Of a stretch of 64,000 nucleotides of DNA, positions 49,737 through 62,895 are shown piece after piece. Below the pieces are notes generated by a model that saw only the letters and a list, made by a program, of their open reading frames with translations, was not told the DNA's origin and did not search any database. The position numbers and the translations under genes were made by a program. The DNA is from Acanthacorydalis orientalis (lineage: Eukaryota; Arthropoda; Insecta; Megaloptera; Corydalidae), in NCBI GenBank assembly GCA_034766995.1, contig CM068314.1, positions 35,730,708 through 35,794,707 on the forward strand, given 5' to 3'. Positions within the stretch are counted from its first letter, which is position 1, and every line of letters begins with the position of its first letter.

Positions 49737-50480
49737 TACTTTACTACTTTACATTTCAATTATATTTATATCTAATATTTATTACTACGTACATTATTTC
49801 TTAGTAAAAATATATTAAAATTTATTGAAAATATTTTCTTTATAGTCAATTGATTAATTAATAATTATTTAATATTAATCTGTTAAGGAGTTATTTTTCT
49901 TTTTTAGATACGCCAATTCAATTAAATTATATTAATAGTAATTAATTAGTACCAAGAGTTTATATAATTTCAGTATAATATAATTCAACATATATAAGTT
50001 AAAGTTTTCATACAGAAAGATATAAATTAAGGGGAAAGAACATGGATGCTTTTAAAAATTTAAGATATAAAATTATATTCGAGATATTAAGTATTACAGC
50101 ACTTATAACACTTATTCATACATAAATGTATGTATGTATGTATGTATGTGTGTGTGTATATATATATACACATATACATATTTGTATATATATATATATA
50201 TATACACACACATAAACATACATATGTTAAATACATGATATATTTTTGATACGATTTAAACGCAGTTTGCTGATTAAAACAAATTTTTAGTGTAATGTCA
50301 AACTATAAGGGTAAATATCAAACTAAGCTCAAAGTACTGGATACTTCTAATTATCAAGTGGTTAACTATTATGAATTGATTGTATGTGAGTATATGAGTG
50401 TGAGTGTATGTGTATGTGTGTATGTATATATATATATATATATATATATTAATATGTATGTATATATACATATATATATA
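46995..50480. other. AT-rich non-coding stretch
   Basis: A TCTCTAGTTGT...CTTGTATGYAG block occurs at about 47233 and again at about 47564, perhaps part of a larger repeat with copy 3. (TA)n arrays at 48680-48712, 48971-49042, 49683-49730, 50125-50210 and 50425-50480. No gene supported. Confidence 0.5.
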
Positions 50481-50590
50481 CACTATGGAGCTTCACCCCG
50501 TTCTCTGCACCCATCAATACCCGCGATCGTTGCTCTCGCCCACTTCTCATTTATAAGCGCACGCATGTCGTGTAACAGAATGAAACAATA
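50480..50590. other. Short GC-rich non-coding patch
   Basis: GCTTCACCCCGTTCTCTGCACC, TACCCGCGATCGTTGCTCTC and AAGCGCACGCATG stand out from the AT-rich background. On the minus strand it gives part of a 61-codon frame with no recognised motif, and a TTATAAAT word lies inside. It might be a promoter or a fragment of a repeat; I cannot decide. Confidence 0.3.
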
Positions 50591-50751
50591 AATATATTTG
50601 GGTATCATAGAAACACGTCTCAAATAATTCGACGTCATGGATGGATATGTATATATATATACACACAATATATGTTAGTATGTTTATATAAATATTTTGC
50701 AGATAGATTATTTTTGCAACGTGATTTTATAAAGTTGTTTGTGGATAATTT

Positions 50752-50802
<51 letters not shown>

Positions 50803-50942
50803 ATTAATGATGTTAAAACTTTACTAAAAGAATATTATACAAACATAATTGACGTTTAACAAACCTAATTCGTAAAAATATTCACAGTTAACATATTTTC
50901 AACTAGATGATTATTTGATATCATATATAAAAACCCATATTA

Positions 50943-51758
50943 GGCCTTATTCATACGAGCGTTAAAAAACGCATCAAAGCGCGCTTTTCTTCATCTTTTC
51001 AATAAAACATATGAAACTCGGTGTTTCTTTTTACATGCCGGCGTTTATTTAACGCGTGGTAAAAAATATAGAACTTGATTCATTTCTAACACCGAGCGTT
51101 TTGCGTTGAAGTACATCTGGAAGAGAGTATTTTCATTCCCATAGACGTTTAAAAAGCAAAAGCGCTGAATGACGCCGAATTTGTCAGTAAGTCTTGCTTG
51201 CACGTTGGTACTGAATACAAGTACAACAGATAACGGCAGACAGCGTTTTCGAAAATGGCGGTATTTGATACTGAACATTTTATTTTGGAGGTGGAATCGA
51301 GATTTGTTATGTAACAAAGGTTTGGGAAATTATTCAAACAAAATTTTGAAGGAAGACACGTGTAAATAGAAGTCACTTTAAAATATAATCCCGAATTGGA
51401 AAAATATCGTAGATAACAATTCTCAATAATTCATTAAATGTTTCAATTTTCATACTGGAGTAGCTGAAAAACATCCGGATACAACATTCAATCTTCATAA
51501 ATAGCCACAAAGTGTCCTTTCAAGTATCGTTGATCATTCAGAGAATGCACGCAGAACTTTTTCATTTTTTTTTCACCTTCGTGAAATACGCACAGCTATT
51601 GCTAACAACTCTTCTGAATTCATGCGTCCGAACCCCGTAAAACGATGAAAAGAAGTGATTTTTAAACGCTCATATGAACACTATATTTGCGAGCGTTTTA
51701 AAAGCGCTAACGCTAATTCTGAACGCAAAGTTTTTTTAACGCTTGTGGGAATAAGGCC
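50943..51758 (+). mobile_element. PIF/Harbinger-type deletion derivative, TTA target duplication
   Basis: The ends GGCCTTATTCATACGAGCGT and, inward from the right, GGCCTTATTCCCACAAGCGT are both followed by TAAAAAA. The flanks are TTA at 50940-50942 and 51759-51761. A 3-bp TTA duplication and GGCC-type ends fit PIF/Harbinger. Subterminal GCGTT/AACGC words are abundant on both sides. The 816 bp hold a broken MADF-domain gene but no DDE nuclease. Frames of 66-90 codons on both strands inside are by-products. Confidence 0.75.
51255..51408 (+). pseudogene. MADF (Myb/SANT-like) protein fragment of the Harbinger element
   Basis: From the ATG at 51255 the frame reads MAVFDTEHFILEVESRFVM and then a stop. 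One frame over it continues CNKGLGNYSNKILKEDTCK, stop, and then EVTLKYNPELEKY. Start, 'FILEVE' helix, 'LGNYSN' linker and '(W)xEVT' follow the pattern of MADF/Myb-SANT-like DNA-binding proteins, the second protein encoded by many PIF/Harbinger elements, which helps the nuclease bind its termini. At least two disabling changes are present. Confidence 0.6.
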
Positions 51759-52760
51759 TTAATCGTCACTTTATCCAGAGGACAAAGTAACCAGAAATGT
51801 TTGATTTGTCAGCTCGGATAAACGCTACAGTATCTAGTTTCGTTCGTAGGTATTTTTGATGTTTAAATATATTATGTTGTAAAAACCAATAAACAGCTTT
51901 TTCTTTTTATTTTTCTGTTATTTTTGACGAGGTATATACTAGTATTAATATATTGATTGATACATCATTATAGTCTTAATATATAAAGTAATACGTTTTA
52001 GTTCAATTATCAGACTAAGATAAGAAGTTAACAAATTGTAAGCATGCAGTATGCCTGATTTTGTTTCTTGTTTTTGTGTGGTTTCTAAATATTATATTTG
52101 TAGGGAATATACTCGACTATCATTTTAAAAATAAGTTGAGCGTTTAAATGTCATGGTAGGAAATGACTAACCTTTTTTATTTCTGTTACGTATTTATAGG
52201 ATGTTTACCCCAGAAAGTCATGTATGCAAAGTCTAAATTTCTAAATAATGTAAATGTCATTCATGTAAAATTCAGACGAATCATTACGTGGAAAATCGAT
52301 TCTTAAATGTGTATGCAAACAAACTTTTATTTTTTTTCTGGAAATATTCTTCAAATAAATAAAAGTTTTTAAAATTCTATACAGCTATAATAAATTATGT
52401 TATATGTTTTTCATGTTACTACATGACAAAAAATTAATCCATGAAAAACTAATTATAAAATATTATCAGAGGATTTTTTTAAATTTAATCTACTTTAAAT
52501 TACTTATTTTTTTCGATAAAACATTACCGGGAAACTATTGTATTTTGGGTATTTTTCTCGAAGTCGTATCTAAATATTACGAAATGATATTTTAATCAGT
52601 TATTTTTTTATTTAATTTAACATTAACGTAAAAGAATACGCATTTACTTTTATACACACTTAAACATAACTATAAGCCCACTAATTTTTTGTACGTTTTG
52701 TTGTCGTTCGCATATTTTCTTGTCATAATTATCACCTAGCGATTTTTTTTCTAAATAATG

Positions 52761-52830
52761 ACTAAGTACTATAATAGCATTTTATAATACTTAGCATACT
52801 AAAACAGAATACTAAGTACTATAATAGCAT
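52761..52830. repeat. 20-bp direct repeat, 50-bp spacing
   Basis: ACTAAGTACTATAATAGCAT occurs exactly at 52761-52780 and 52811-52830, with a partial inverted version (ATAATACTTAGCAT) between. The core AAGTACTATAATAG is itself partly symmetrical. It could be a small tandem duplication. Confidence 0.7.
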
Positions 52831-53787
52831 ATTGAATATTTTCATCGATTAAGAATTAAAGGAATAATAAAATTAGCTTTATTGAAATGCAGTACATCAT
52901 AAAAAAGATTTAGCAAAAATATATAGAAAAACAGAAGAATAAATTTTAATCTTTTCAACGTCGAAAAAAGTAATCAATTAAATTTTACCGACAATCTAAA
53001 GTTTATACCAAACTGATATACTTTTTTATTAACTTTTTAACAAATAACAAAAAAAATATAATTCAGTTTTATAATAAACATAATTAAATGTATCATTCAT
53101 TCTACCTTGTTGACTAGACATATAACTTGATTAAAATATAACAACGGTAATGTGTCCACTTCAGAAGATAATATTAAATTTGAGATTTTTTAAGAAAAAA
53201 ATCGTAAGTTACGAAACGGAAACCAGAAAAATATTTGTTTTTTAAAGATACGTGTTTATATTTAGTTACGGCTTGTATACATCACTAGAATAGTTCATTA
53301 CTTGAGAAAAAACTATCAAATATATTCCAATATCCAGAATTTTAATTTTAAAATAATTTAAAATAAAATTTAATTAACCGATAAAGAGTGATAAACTGTA
53401 TTGAAATTCTCAATACAAGTACAAATATTTTAAAAATAATTTTTAATTTTTAAATCTATATAGCTATAATATTAAATCTTATTTTAATGCAAATTAAACT
53501 GCAATTTGTGGATACTTTTTAAAATAAAATTCAATCTCCGAGATAAGTACTTAGTATTACTTTGTGGTACGGTCTATTAATTTAAATTGCAACTAAAAAC
53601 GAAACATGTTTTATGTATTGACGTAAATGATTCATCTAATACAAATAAACTACTTACTATTTAACAGATAGAGTAGATAGAGGAGCAAAAATGCAGTTTT
53701 ATAAAATGAAAATATCATTACAGTTGGATAGTTTTTATCGTTGAATTATCTGCTAATAAAGGATAATATTCTCAGTTAAATTATTAA

Positions 53788-53789
<2 letters not shown>

Positions 53790-53852
<63 letters not shown>

Positions 53853-53876
53853 CATACACACATATATACATATACA

Positions 53877-53936
<60 letters not shown>
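53790..53936. repeat. Large (TA)n array, about 145 bp
   Basis: Two pure TA blocks are separated by GTATATATACATACACACATA-type interruptions around 53840-53895. Cruciform or hairpin formation would be expected. It generates a 71-codon Tyr-Ile frame on the minus strand. Confidence 0.95.
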
Positions 53937-53937
<1 letters not shown>

Positions 53938-54559
53938 GAGGTTTATTACTATTGGTTGGAGATATCACGAGTCATTTCATAATCTATGTACTTCGAACTG
54001 AAAAATCAGTTATTTTTATGAATCTATTTTTGAACATCAAGGACAAGGTCAACGCTATTACAAATTCTGGTGAAAAAACAAATAGTGTTATTTGCTTAGT
54101 CATAGACGTCTGCGTGTTGGGGGTATTGATTAAAATATAGACCAAACTTTCTTTGTGCATTAATTTAAACATTATAATTTTTTCAGTAATGTATAAATAT
54201 CTATAAAATTTTAAATGTTTTGTTTTAGTCATTTATTGTGTGTACTTTTCAATTTATTTTCCAATAAACATTTACCTATGTTTGATATTTCATTTGGGAA
54301 AAAATAAAACTAATTAACTTACTAGTTACATTTATTTTACGTAGAATTAATGTGTATGGTTTATAGTCTTTTCATAAAATAATTATTTTTTATTTAATAC
54401 TTCTTATACTCCTTTAATACTTATTATACTTCTTATGATAGTTTTTACTTACACTTGCCAATAATAACAAGCAATGATGTATACATTATATATTTACAGT
54501 TATGTTATATATTTCATATTATAAATTTATATTTGAACAAATATTCCTACAGTAATAAC

Positions 54560-54615
<56 letters not shown>

Positions 54616-55252
54616 TTAAAGGAAAAATCAAAAACGTGATATATTATCAAAAATATTTTTTTTAACAATTAGTCCATCCAAACATAATGTCTTTCTAAGT
54701 ATAGATAAATAGAATGAAACATTTTAAAAGTAAGTTTTATTGGATAGTCTACGTAATAAAATACGAAACAGAAAGTTGAAAATGTCGAATATAAAAACTA
54801 CATCATTTACTTGTACCAAATTATAAAACTAAAATTTCTTGTGATTGAAAATACATTTTTAATGTTTATAGAAACCATGTAGAGCAACATTCAGTGGTAA
54901 GTATTTTAAAAAGATGATATAATAAATATTGATATAAATACACCCTTCAAAATAAGAGATTTTAAAAAAAAACATTTTTTAAGTGTTTCACTATAATAAA
55001 TTTCAACACATTCAGCAAACAAACAAAAATACTTTTGTAGATTTATTATAGTATTTAATTTGTTTCTGGTAAAATGTGGCATCATTTTTAAATTGTATAA
55101 AAAATAAAAGATTTTGATGGCAATAATGCTATCAACAATAAACATTCTAAAATTAGTTATTTATCATTCGATTCAGTATATCAATACTTACAATTAGTGA
55201 ACTATGGATAAAAATGGGTTCAATTTATATATATATATAAATGTGTGTGTAT

Positions 55253-55299
<47 letters not shown>

Positions 55300-55302
<3 letters not shown>

Positions 55303-56127
55303 TCTCGCCAAAAGACTGATCGCTCAATGACAGGCTTCATGAAGCCCGATCGTAACAAAGGAAGAATCTGGTTTACCTGAACATAAGCCCATGAAAGACA
55401 GATTAACATTGTTGCTAACGGTTAATGTATCTGGTAATTTTAAATTAAAGCCTCTTCTCGTGTATCATTCACAGACTTAGTTTTTACACAGTACAAAGTA
55501 ATAAAAAGTACACTGGGGGCAGAGTTAACTTCAGCAGTTGGAGCAAGGGATTGAGGGGGAGAAGGATAGTGTGGATGAGAATGTTGAAAAAAAAACTTAC
55601 ATTTTATGAGTAATGATGAATTAAAAACCTTGTTAAGTGCATGGGAACTGTAAAATGAAATTCCATCCGGAAATTTAAGACAAAGTTTGTATGTGTTAGT
55701 TTGAGGTCAATATGATTGTCTACTTTTACAAATTGAAAAGAAATAGGCAGAGGCAGTCACACTCTGAATAGATGTTTTACAAAAGCTTCAACTTTCTCCC
55801 AATCTAGTGCCACTACCACAAAGAGGGCTAGAATTGATTCCCCTACTAGTAGTGTGTTACCATAAATCCTCACTGAGGGTGATTTTTCCTCTAAAGACAA
55901 TTATTGGTAAATTGCTGGTGTAGGCCACCATCAAATAAAAACTGATTATTAGCAACAAAAGGCAAATCAAACGTTTAAAATTAGAATTTATCTAATGTAT
56001 GGTTAGGATTTTGGTGGCTTTGCACCAATAAGAAGGGTTACATATTATAAATGCTTTATACAACGACCGTTTCAAGGAACAACCGTTTGTCCTGCATCAA
56101 TTATGGTCGTACAGGGAGGGTCTACTA

Positions 56128-56130
<3 letters not shown>
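55300..56130 (+). mobile_element. Tigger/pogo relic with DDE-domain fragment and right terminus
   Basis: From 55391 the + strand reads MKDRLTLLLTVNVSGNFKL, then KPLLVYHSQT and a stop at 55478. This is the strand after the first catalytic Asp region in Tigger transposases ('RLTLLLgaNasGdfKLKPLLVYHS'). Just upstream is TGFMKPDRNKG. The right end, read inward, is CATAGTAGACCCTCCCTGTA then CGACCATAATTGATGCAGG, a Tigger terminus, abutting (TA)n from 56131. The 560 bp between 55480 and 56040 give no further transposase match that I can see and may hold another decayed insertion. Confidence 0.7.
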
Positions 56131-56171
<41 letters not shown>

Positions 56172-56962
56172 GTTGGAAATATATAACTAATGTATATGAA
56201 ATATACATTAGTTACATTAGTTGTATTAAATATATATTATTATATATTACCAGAAATATATACCTAATGTATATAATCAAAGACTAAAAATATATAAAAA
56301 TAATTTTGTAACAAAATAAATGTCCAACGAATACTAACGACCCCCTAAAATATTCCCAACAACTATAACGTTATTTATATATAAGCTTATAGAATGAAAG
56401 AGAGAAAACTTGGAATAAAAATCATTATCGTTTCATTCAAATTTGTAGAATGATATAATGCATTTAATGTTCGCGCTTTCAACACCCAGAATTACACATC
56501 CATGTTTCAATACATTTTTATTATAAATCAGCTGCGAATATATTCGATCCTTTAATTTCATTCCTCATCTATTTCTAACTCTTCCATATACCGTCCAATC
56601 ATGAATACATACAGAAGGATTATATCCACAATAGATTACAAAAACGTGCTATTATATGTATGCCTGTATATGAGTGTTAATCAGAACGTATGCACTTCGT
56701 TCAAGGTTTTGACCATGAAATTCCAAATGAAATATTATTTGTGACGCCTTCCTTTACATTATTAGCAAACTGAATGATTTTCTCAGAAAAATATAATGAT
56801 AACGATACCGTCTTTATCTTATTTATATTATTTCAATGTCGTGCAAAAACTGAATTTTTTTCTGTTTAAGCACACAAGTATTCTTTGTTTTATCTCAATT
56901 CTACATTGTAAATAAACTTCAGTCTCGTTTAATTACCACATAATTTTTTAAACATTAATTTT

Positions 56963-56997
<35 letters not shown>

Positions 56998-57490
56998 GTA
57001 ATATTTAAATAGTATAATAAATTAATGTAAAAAATTGCATGCCATTTGATAATACAAGACAGAAACTAATATAATTGTTATTTGATTCTTAGCCACAAAA
57101 ATTCTAATAAACAACTAAAAGATGCATTAAGAGTAAATTATTTTTATACCTGTGATCTCGTTTGTGCAATATCTTGTTTGTTTTTATCCTTTACGTTACC
57201 CTATTTATAATCGTTTGTTTTGATATTCGACTTATTAAATATAAATTAATTGAAAATGACATTGATAACGCTCAATCAATCGTATGAATCATAAAAAAAT
57301 ATTTAAATCGCAAAGAATAAATTATATCTTATATCAAAACTATTACTCAGATGATAATTTATCAGATTTAAATTAGTTTAATTCTTTCCAGGGAATTTAT
57401 ATTAATATTTTTCAATTATATATATGACTAACTTCTTTAAAGTAGACTTAAATATTTCTAATCTTACTTATAAAGTATAATAATATGAAG

Positions 57491-57562
<72 letters not shown>

Positions 57563-58565
57563 TACATGAATTAATAAAGAACAGTAATCCCCCGAATTAT
57601 AGATATGAGTAACAATATTAAGATAAGTTCTAAGAAAAGACGACGTAAACAAAATATGAAAAATCAAAAGAAATGATAAAAGTGTCTACATTTTTAACAT
57701 GTTTATTGCTTTAATAGAGATGTCAACAAGGAGGTTTCATTAAATGTATAAATAGTTAGTGCCACTTCAAATTATAAAATTCATTACAAAATGAAAAGTG
57801 TTCATATATTTAAGTTTTGTAGTTCATATTAAACTCGAATGTTAAATTTTACTCGAAATGAAAAGTATAAAGAACGAAGAAATCAACATGCTTTTAAGGG
57901 ATTTTTACAGGAGAACTTATTTCTACAAAACGCACGTTGAAACTTAGGAACAGAACGATGTAAATCGAAAAAAATCTACTTTGAAACATTGTCACAAACA
58001 TGGAACGTAAATTATAAAAATACGAAATATAAATCGATGGAATGTAAATCAAGCGATTCGTGTTCTTTTAATCCTTCGATGAGCACCTTGGGTCTGAAGA
58101 AGGATACGATTCTTTTTAACACAATAGTAATCACAACACTTAAGATTAGTGATTCATATAGCTGCCGTTTGACATTAAAGCAGACTGGGTTTTCATCAGT
58201 TGATGCAATAATTTGTAGATGTATTTTTTTATTTATAATTTCAAGGTGTAGTTACATTTCTTTCTTCACTATTTTAATAATATTATTATGTTAACATTGA
58301 TTGCATTCTTGTCTTGATACGATATTAGTTATTTGGATCGGTAAATCAAAATATACAATTAGCTCGTTATCCTGGTAGTTTTTGTCTTTTTGGATCTATT
58401 TTTGTTTCTGAGTTTCTGTTTTTCCTTAAATGATTCAAAAGCACGAAAAAATTGCGGTAAAATCGTCAAGATCATAAGAATAAAAATACAATTTTATATA
58501 GATAGTTACCTAAGTTATCAAATATTGTGTGACTCAGATTCATATATCCTAACTATGCTTTATTT

Positions 58566-58613
<48 letters not shown>

Positions 58614-59929
58614 TGTTTGTGCAAACTGTTATAAGGAACAGTAAATTCAAAATGGTTTATGCAATGACATTGATGTACTTCCTCTTTATCTTCTGTATTA
58701 GTCATTTTATAACAATTTTACTTGCATTCATATTTTAATATTTGTATACTTTATTATTTATACATTTGCATTATTCTTACATATTTAAATGTTCTCTTAT
58801 CCCAAGACAAAAATAAAATTATTTCCACCAACATATGCAATTTTGTTGGTTCGAGATAGAAAAATCTACGTAGGCTTCATTAGGTTACAGTTAAAAACTT
58901 TTGTGTTACAAAGTTGTTTTATGGCGTACCTGTTTTTATAATTTTTAAATTATCATGGTCAAATTATTTATTTAGTATTTAATTCTTAGTGCTACATATT
59001 GAAATATCAACTGAGTGACTTAATGGTGAAAATTCGAAGACATCAACAACTTTAACCCCATATTATTCAAGTTTGTATTCAGAGTTATAGTTCAAGTCAA
59101 CTGTAATTTTATAAATATAAAAAAACAATGTAGTTTTTTATATACATTTAGTTGACCTTATAAGTTTATTAAAAAAATGAATAACACAAAGAACATACTC
59201 AGTAATAACGTATAAAATTTGTTCTTTTCCAATCGCCACGTGTACAGAATCAAGTCTATCAACTGAAGTGATGTACTTTAATGATAATTAAATTTAGTAT
59301 GAAATTATGAATGTATCGTGTAAAAGGAAAATAAGCGTAGTCCTGTTGTGTAGTTACAAGACAATGAGAAACAAATATGAATTTATAGTTCAACTGTTTG
59401 ATTACTTGTCTACAAGCTTTCAACTTTACAAGGATTAAGAATTGAAACTATTTAAAAATGTAATTAAACAATTTTCTTAAAATTCAATTCATTAAACACT
59501 TGTGTAATTTTATGACTATTTGAATTCATTGTTAAAAAATAACTATCTATAAAGAATTCGATTGAAAGCTCCGCTAAATAAAATGTAAATTAAATTAAAT
59601 TTAAAAAATGTAAATAATAAGATAGTAAAAAAATATTTTGCAAATATAGAGACGCGTCTACAACATTTATATTTTTTTTAATTGTTTTAAAGAACTGTCA
59701 AGCTCTAAGTACTGTTAGTATCTGAGACAATATTTTAACTCGAAAGTAGATACTAATCAACAGTATGACGTCTTATATAATATATTTAAAAATCTCAAAA
59801 ACTTGTTTACGAATATAAATGGGTTAAAATAAATATGTTAAAATTATAGAATGAATAAAGTCACTTGAAAAATATAATGTTATTTTTTCTATCACTAGTG
59901 TTATGCATTTTATTTATGCATATGTACGA

Positions 59930-59969
<40 letters not shown>

Positions 59970-60478
59970 GTACATCACAATTAATTTTACAAGGCAACAG
60001 TCAACAACAATTCAGTAATTGATAACTAAGTAGATCTCAATTCTATAAATCATTATCATGTCGTGTCATTAAACTGACCTTGCACTATTATCAAAGTACC
60101 AGAAGAATCTAACTTATTTTTACTAAAGCGAATAAAAAAATTAACATAAATTATAATTTTCCGTACAGACGTACATAAAAGAGACAATAAGGTTCAATTG
60201 GTGTCCTTGGCTTATAATTACGCTGAAATTTATTTTCACTGATAACTGGTATTCATCAATACATTTTCCTATTATTCCTATTGAACTGAACAAACGTATA
60301 TTTACGTATTTTATAAAGATAATTTTAGATCTGTTATCGTCTTTGTTACAAAATGATCATGAAGGTTAAGTCAACATTAAAAACACACTCTTCCTTGTTT
60401 GTGACACGTGTCGTTCATTCAATCGACACCATTTATACGAAATTCAATAAATGAGCTGTTTCAAAGAAATGTATTTAG
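56131..60478. other. AT-rich non-coding stretch upstream of the DUF4485 gene
   Basis: (TA)n at 56131-56170, 56967-56995, 57498-57558, 58570-58611 and 59929-59966. A 101-codon + strand frame at 57989-58294 (MSQTWNVNYKNTKYKS...) is not recognised. The 60060-60440 part is a little less AT-rich (GTGACACGTGTCG, ATCGACACC) and may contain the upstream control region of the next gene. Confidence 0.5.
56185..56213. repeat. Perfect 13-bp hairpin
   Basis: AACTAATGTATAT, GAA, ATATACATTAGTT. A third related word (ACCTAATGTATAT) lies at about 56263 and ACATTAGTTG at 56214, so the sequence has been copied locally in both orientations. Confidence 0.65.
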
Positions 60479-60676
60479 ATGATTTATTTAGATTTTTTTG
60501 TAGCCTGTATTTTGGTCATATTTTTTCAGGGAAAAGAAACGATGAAAACAAATTATCTATGTAAGAAAGTACGATGTGAAAATAGTTTAATATTTCAGCT
60601 GCTATTATATAAACATATACAGATGATTTTTTTAAAAAATATATATTACTGTAGAGTTGAAGTCAATTTAATATAA
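60479..60676 (+). other. Possible 5' exon region of the DUF4485 gene
   Basis: A strong acceptor (GTCATATTTTTTCAG/GG) ends at 60530 and is followed by GGAAAAGAAACGATGAAAAC and, 31 bases on, by a TCTAT/GTAAGA donor-like site. A second TTTCAG lies at 60598. The frame beginning MKTNYLCKK is short and shows no domain. This may be an untranslated leader exon about 450 bp upstream of the first coding exon, or chance. Confidence 0.2.
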
Positions 60677-61027
60677 TTACATTTTATTGGGAAAAAATTA
60701 TATAAGCATTGAATTGCTAGATTATTTTAAAATTGGAAGAAAACAATATCGACAGGGCTTTTATAGATTTATACGATTATAAAAACATATTTTATATATT
60801 TATAGTAATTTCTACTCTTCATTTAAAACTTTTAATGTTATTTCTTAAAACACATCATGGATATACAAACTATATTTTATTAAAATAATACTTCTCTGTT
60901 ATTAAACAAAATAACGGATTTATTAGCAAAATTAAATAAAATTTACACTATGTTGCTAAGAAACAAGTTTTCTGTCACGAAATTGGTTTCAGAAAACATT
61001 TTATATCAAAATCGGAAAGTGTTAATA

Positions 61028-61108
61028 ATGGATCAGTCGGTTGCATTATTAAATGAAAATTTTGATTATAATACTGTATTAGCTCGATCTCTTATACCAC
61101 TTCTAAAG
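61028..61108 (+). CDS. DUF4485-domain protein, first coding exon
   Basis: Codes for 27 residues, MDQSVALLNENFDY followed by NTVLARSLIPLLK, ending in phase 0 at AAG before GTAATA. FDY and the (R)SLIPLLK helix are the N-terminal half of DUF4485, a small helical domain found near the N-terminus of eukaryotic coiled-coil proteins including the centrosomal protein CEP112. I chose the ATG at 61028 because family members begin about ten residues before the FDxxV/L motif. An in-frame ATG at 60950 would add 26 residues with no similarity, and an AG at 60991-60992 could be the acceptor of a leader intron. The residues are hydrophilic and non-repetitive, unlike the background frames. Function is inferred from the domain only. 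Confidence 0.75.
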
Positions 61109-61628
61109 GTAATAATGCTTTTTAAATTTATTTGTTTAATGTATTTTAAATATTAGTTTGAAGTATTGATTATTTGATGTAACCCAGTATTATTTACTTT
61201 AATGATTTGATAATCTAATATTTATTATGTAACAAAAAAATAGCTGGTAAGTGCAAACTGATAAAAATTATATCTAAAATTGAGGAAATTGTTCTTACTA
61301 CATAGATATTTGGGGTCATGAGCACACATTGTTTTTACTAAATTCTTCTTTTAAATTAACAATAAAACAAGAAATAATAGAATGCAACGCTATGCATTCT
61401 AGTAATATTTTAGTTCTCTAATTACACTTGACGAAAACAGAAAATAAGTTAATAAAAACAGTTAGTGTGTTTTTTCTTAACAATTTATTTAATATTAATA
61501 ACCGATTAAGAGTGAAGAGTGAAGTATATACTATATTATTAAAAAAACTAGAGCAGTATTTTTTTATAATATGTGTGGAATTCTACTAGAAGAAATTCAA
61601 AAGATAGAATATTAGAATGGTAATAAAC

Positions 61629-61664
61629 ACGCGGTTCGCAAGCCGTATGCGGGCCGCGGCCCAA
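61629..61664. mobile_element. hAT-type terminus fragment
   Basis: ACGCGGTTCGCAAGCCGTAT then GCGGGCCGCGGCCC is an abrupt GC-rich island in AT-rich intron. It resembles hAT ends of the form CAGCGGTTCGCAAGCC...GCGGCCCGCGG. The matching second end and target duplication were not found, so this is probably a truncated copy. Confidence 0.45.
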
Positions 61665-61826
61665 AGCTTAAAAAAGTTGATTTTATTAAAATAATACAAT
61701 AATTAAAATATTAAAATAATAATAAAAAATAACATCTAAATGGAATTAATTGAAATTCAGTGCAACAAGAAATCTAAGCAATGTTTAGTAGTACATGCCT
61801 ATGTGAACATTTATTTTCCCTTTTAA

Positions 61827-62117
61827 CCCTTTGCGGACGAGAACTTCTTCAACTCTATTTCTCGATGGGTCGAATATATTTTTTGCATAGAGTGAAGTTA
61901 TGTGATGAAAAGATAAATATAAGATGTAAAATAAAAATATTGTGTTTAATGGAATTTTAGATTTTATTGGAGAATAATAACAATTATTTGAGAATAAAAG
62001 TTGGATCAGTTTTTGTATGGTACAGATGAAATTACTTTCTAACGCTTTAGCGGCGACACTCTACTTAGTAAGTAGAAGTGTGACGCCACTTGTATGGAGA
62101 CATTCGACCGCAAAGGG
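61827..62117. mobile_element. piggyBac MITE, 291 bp, TTAA target duplication
   Basis: TTAA at 61823-61826 and 62118-62121 flank an element with ends CCCTTTGCGGACGA and, inward from the right, CCCTTTGCGGTCGA. Near the right end, GGCGACACTCTACTTA, G, then TAAGTAGAAGTGTGACGCC form a subterminal hairpin, as expected for piggyBac ends with an internal inverted repeat. There is no transposase sequence. The clean ends and exact TTAA pair make it the best preserved insertion in the window. Confidence 0.9.
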
Positions 62118-62779
62118 TTAAAGACTAATAAGACTTCACATAGGTCAAGATTGACAAATGAACATTTAACATCTATAGTAAAAATATCATTATCACAGAA
62201 AATTTCCCCAATTTAAAATTTTGTTGTAACATTTGACAATATCTAAAATTAATGTATTTTTTAATTTTTATAAATTCATTAAAGAAAGAATAAATGTAAA
62301 ATTTAAATGAGTTATTTTCGAATATAAATAAAAGACTTTTTTTCGCTTGCTAAATTTGCGAAATCAACTCAGTAGATTAATTCCTAGGAGACAATCTAAA
62401 CGTCCTAGTAGTTTGAAAAAACTTTATTAAACGAGTTGGATTCTACTAGTACTGACGTTTTATTAATTTCGTTAAAAATGTTAAAACGTTTAGGAGAACA
62501 ACTAAAAACGAAAGCCGATCAAATAAAACATTAAATCAATCCTTTGAGAAAAGATAGATTCTATGATTAGTTTAATTTATGATTTCAGAGATTGATTTCT
62601 TAAGAATATTCCTTTACAACTAAATTATTTTTTTTCTTGCAATTCATCGGAATATTTTCCTACTTTATATAACATAGAGCACTGAACATATTAAGTTAGC
62701 TTCATTGAAAAAAAATAATAATTTTATTAAAAATGCTTGTTTACATAAATTTCAAGACTACTGTGTGTGTGCATGTATA

Positions 62780-62858
62780 TTGTAATATATATATATATGT
62801 AATATATATATATAATATATATATATATTATATATATATATATATATCATATATATTG

Positions 62859-62895
<37 letters not shown>

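Larger units (their letters stand above)
51762..55299. other. AT-rich non-coding stretch
   Basis: (TA)n arrays at 53790-53936 (about 145 bp, one of the largest), 54559-54620 with (TG)n in the middle, and 55216-55300. No gene supported; 60-80-codon frames at 52404, 53952, 53984 and 54906 show no motif. Confidence 0.55.

Noticed and set aside
57989..58294. 101-codon + strand frame
   Set aside because: Longest frame not caused by TA repeats, but it has no recognisable motif, ends in a hydrophobic AT-driven tail and has no supporting context.
61629..61664. GGTTCGCAAGCC considered as a tRNA T-arm
   Set aside because: No anticodon arm, D-arm or acceptor stem can be folded around it; a hAT terminus explains it better.
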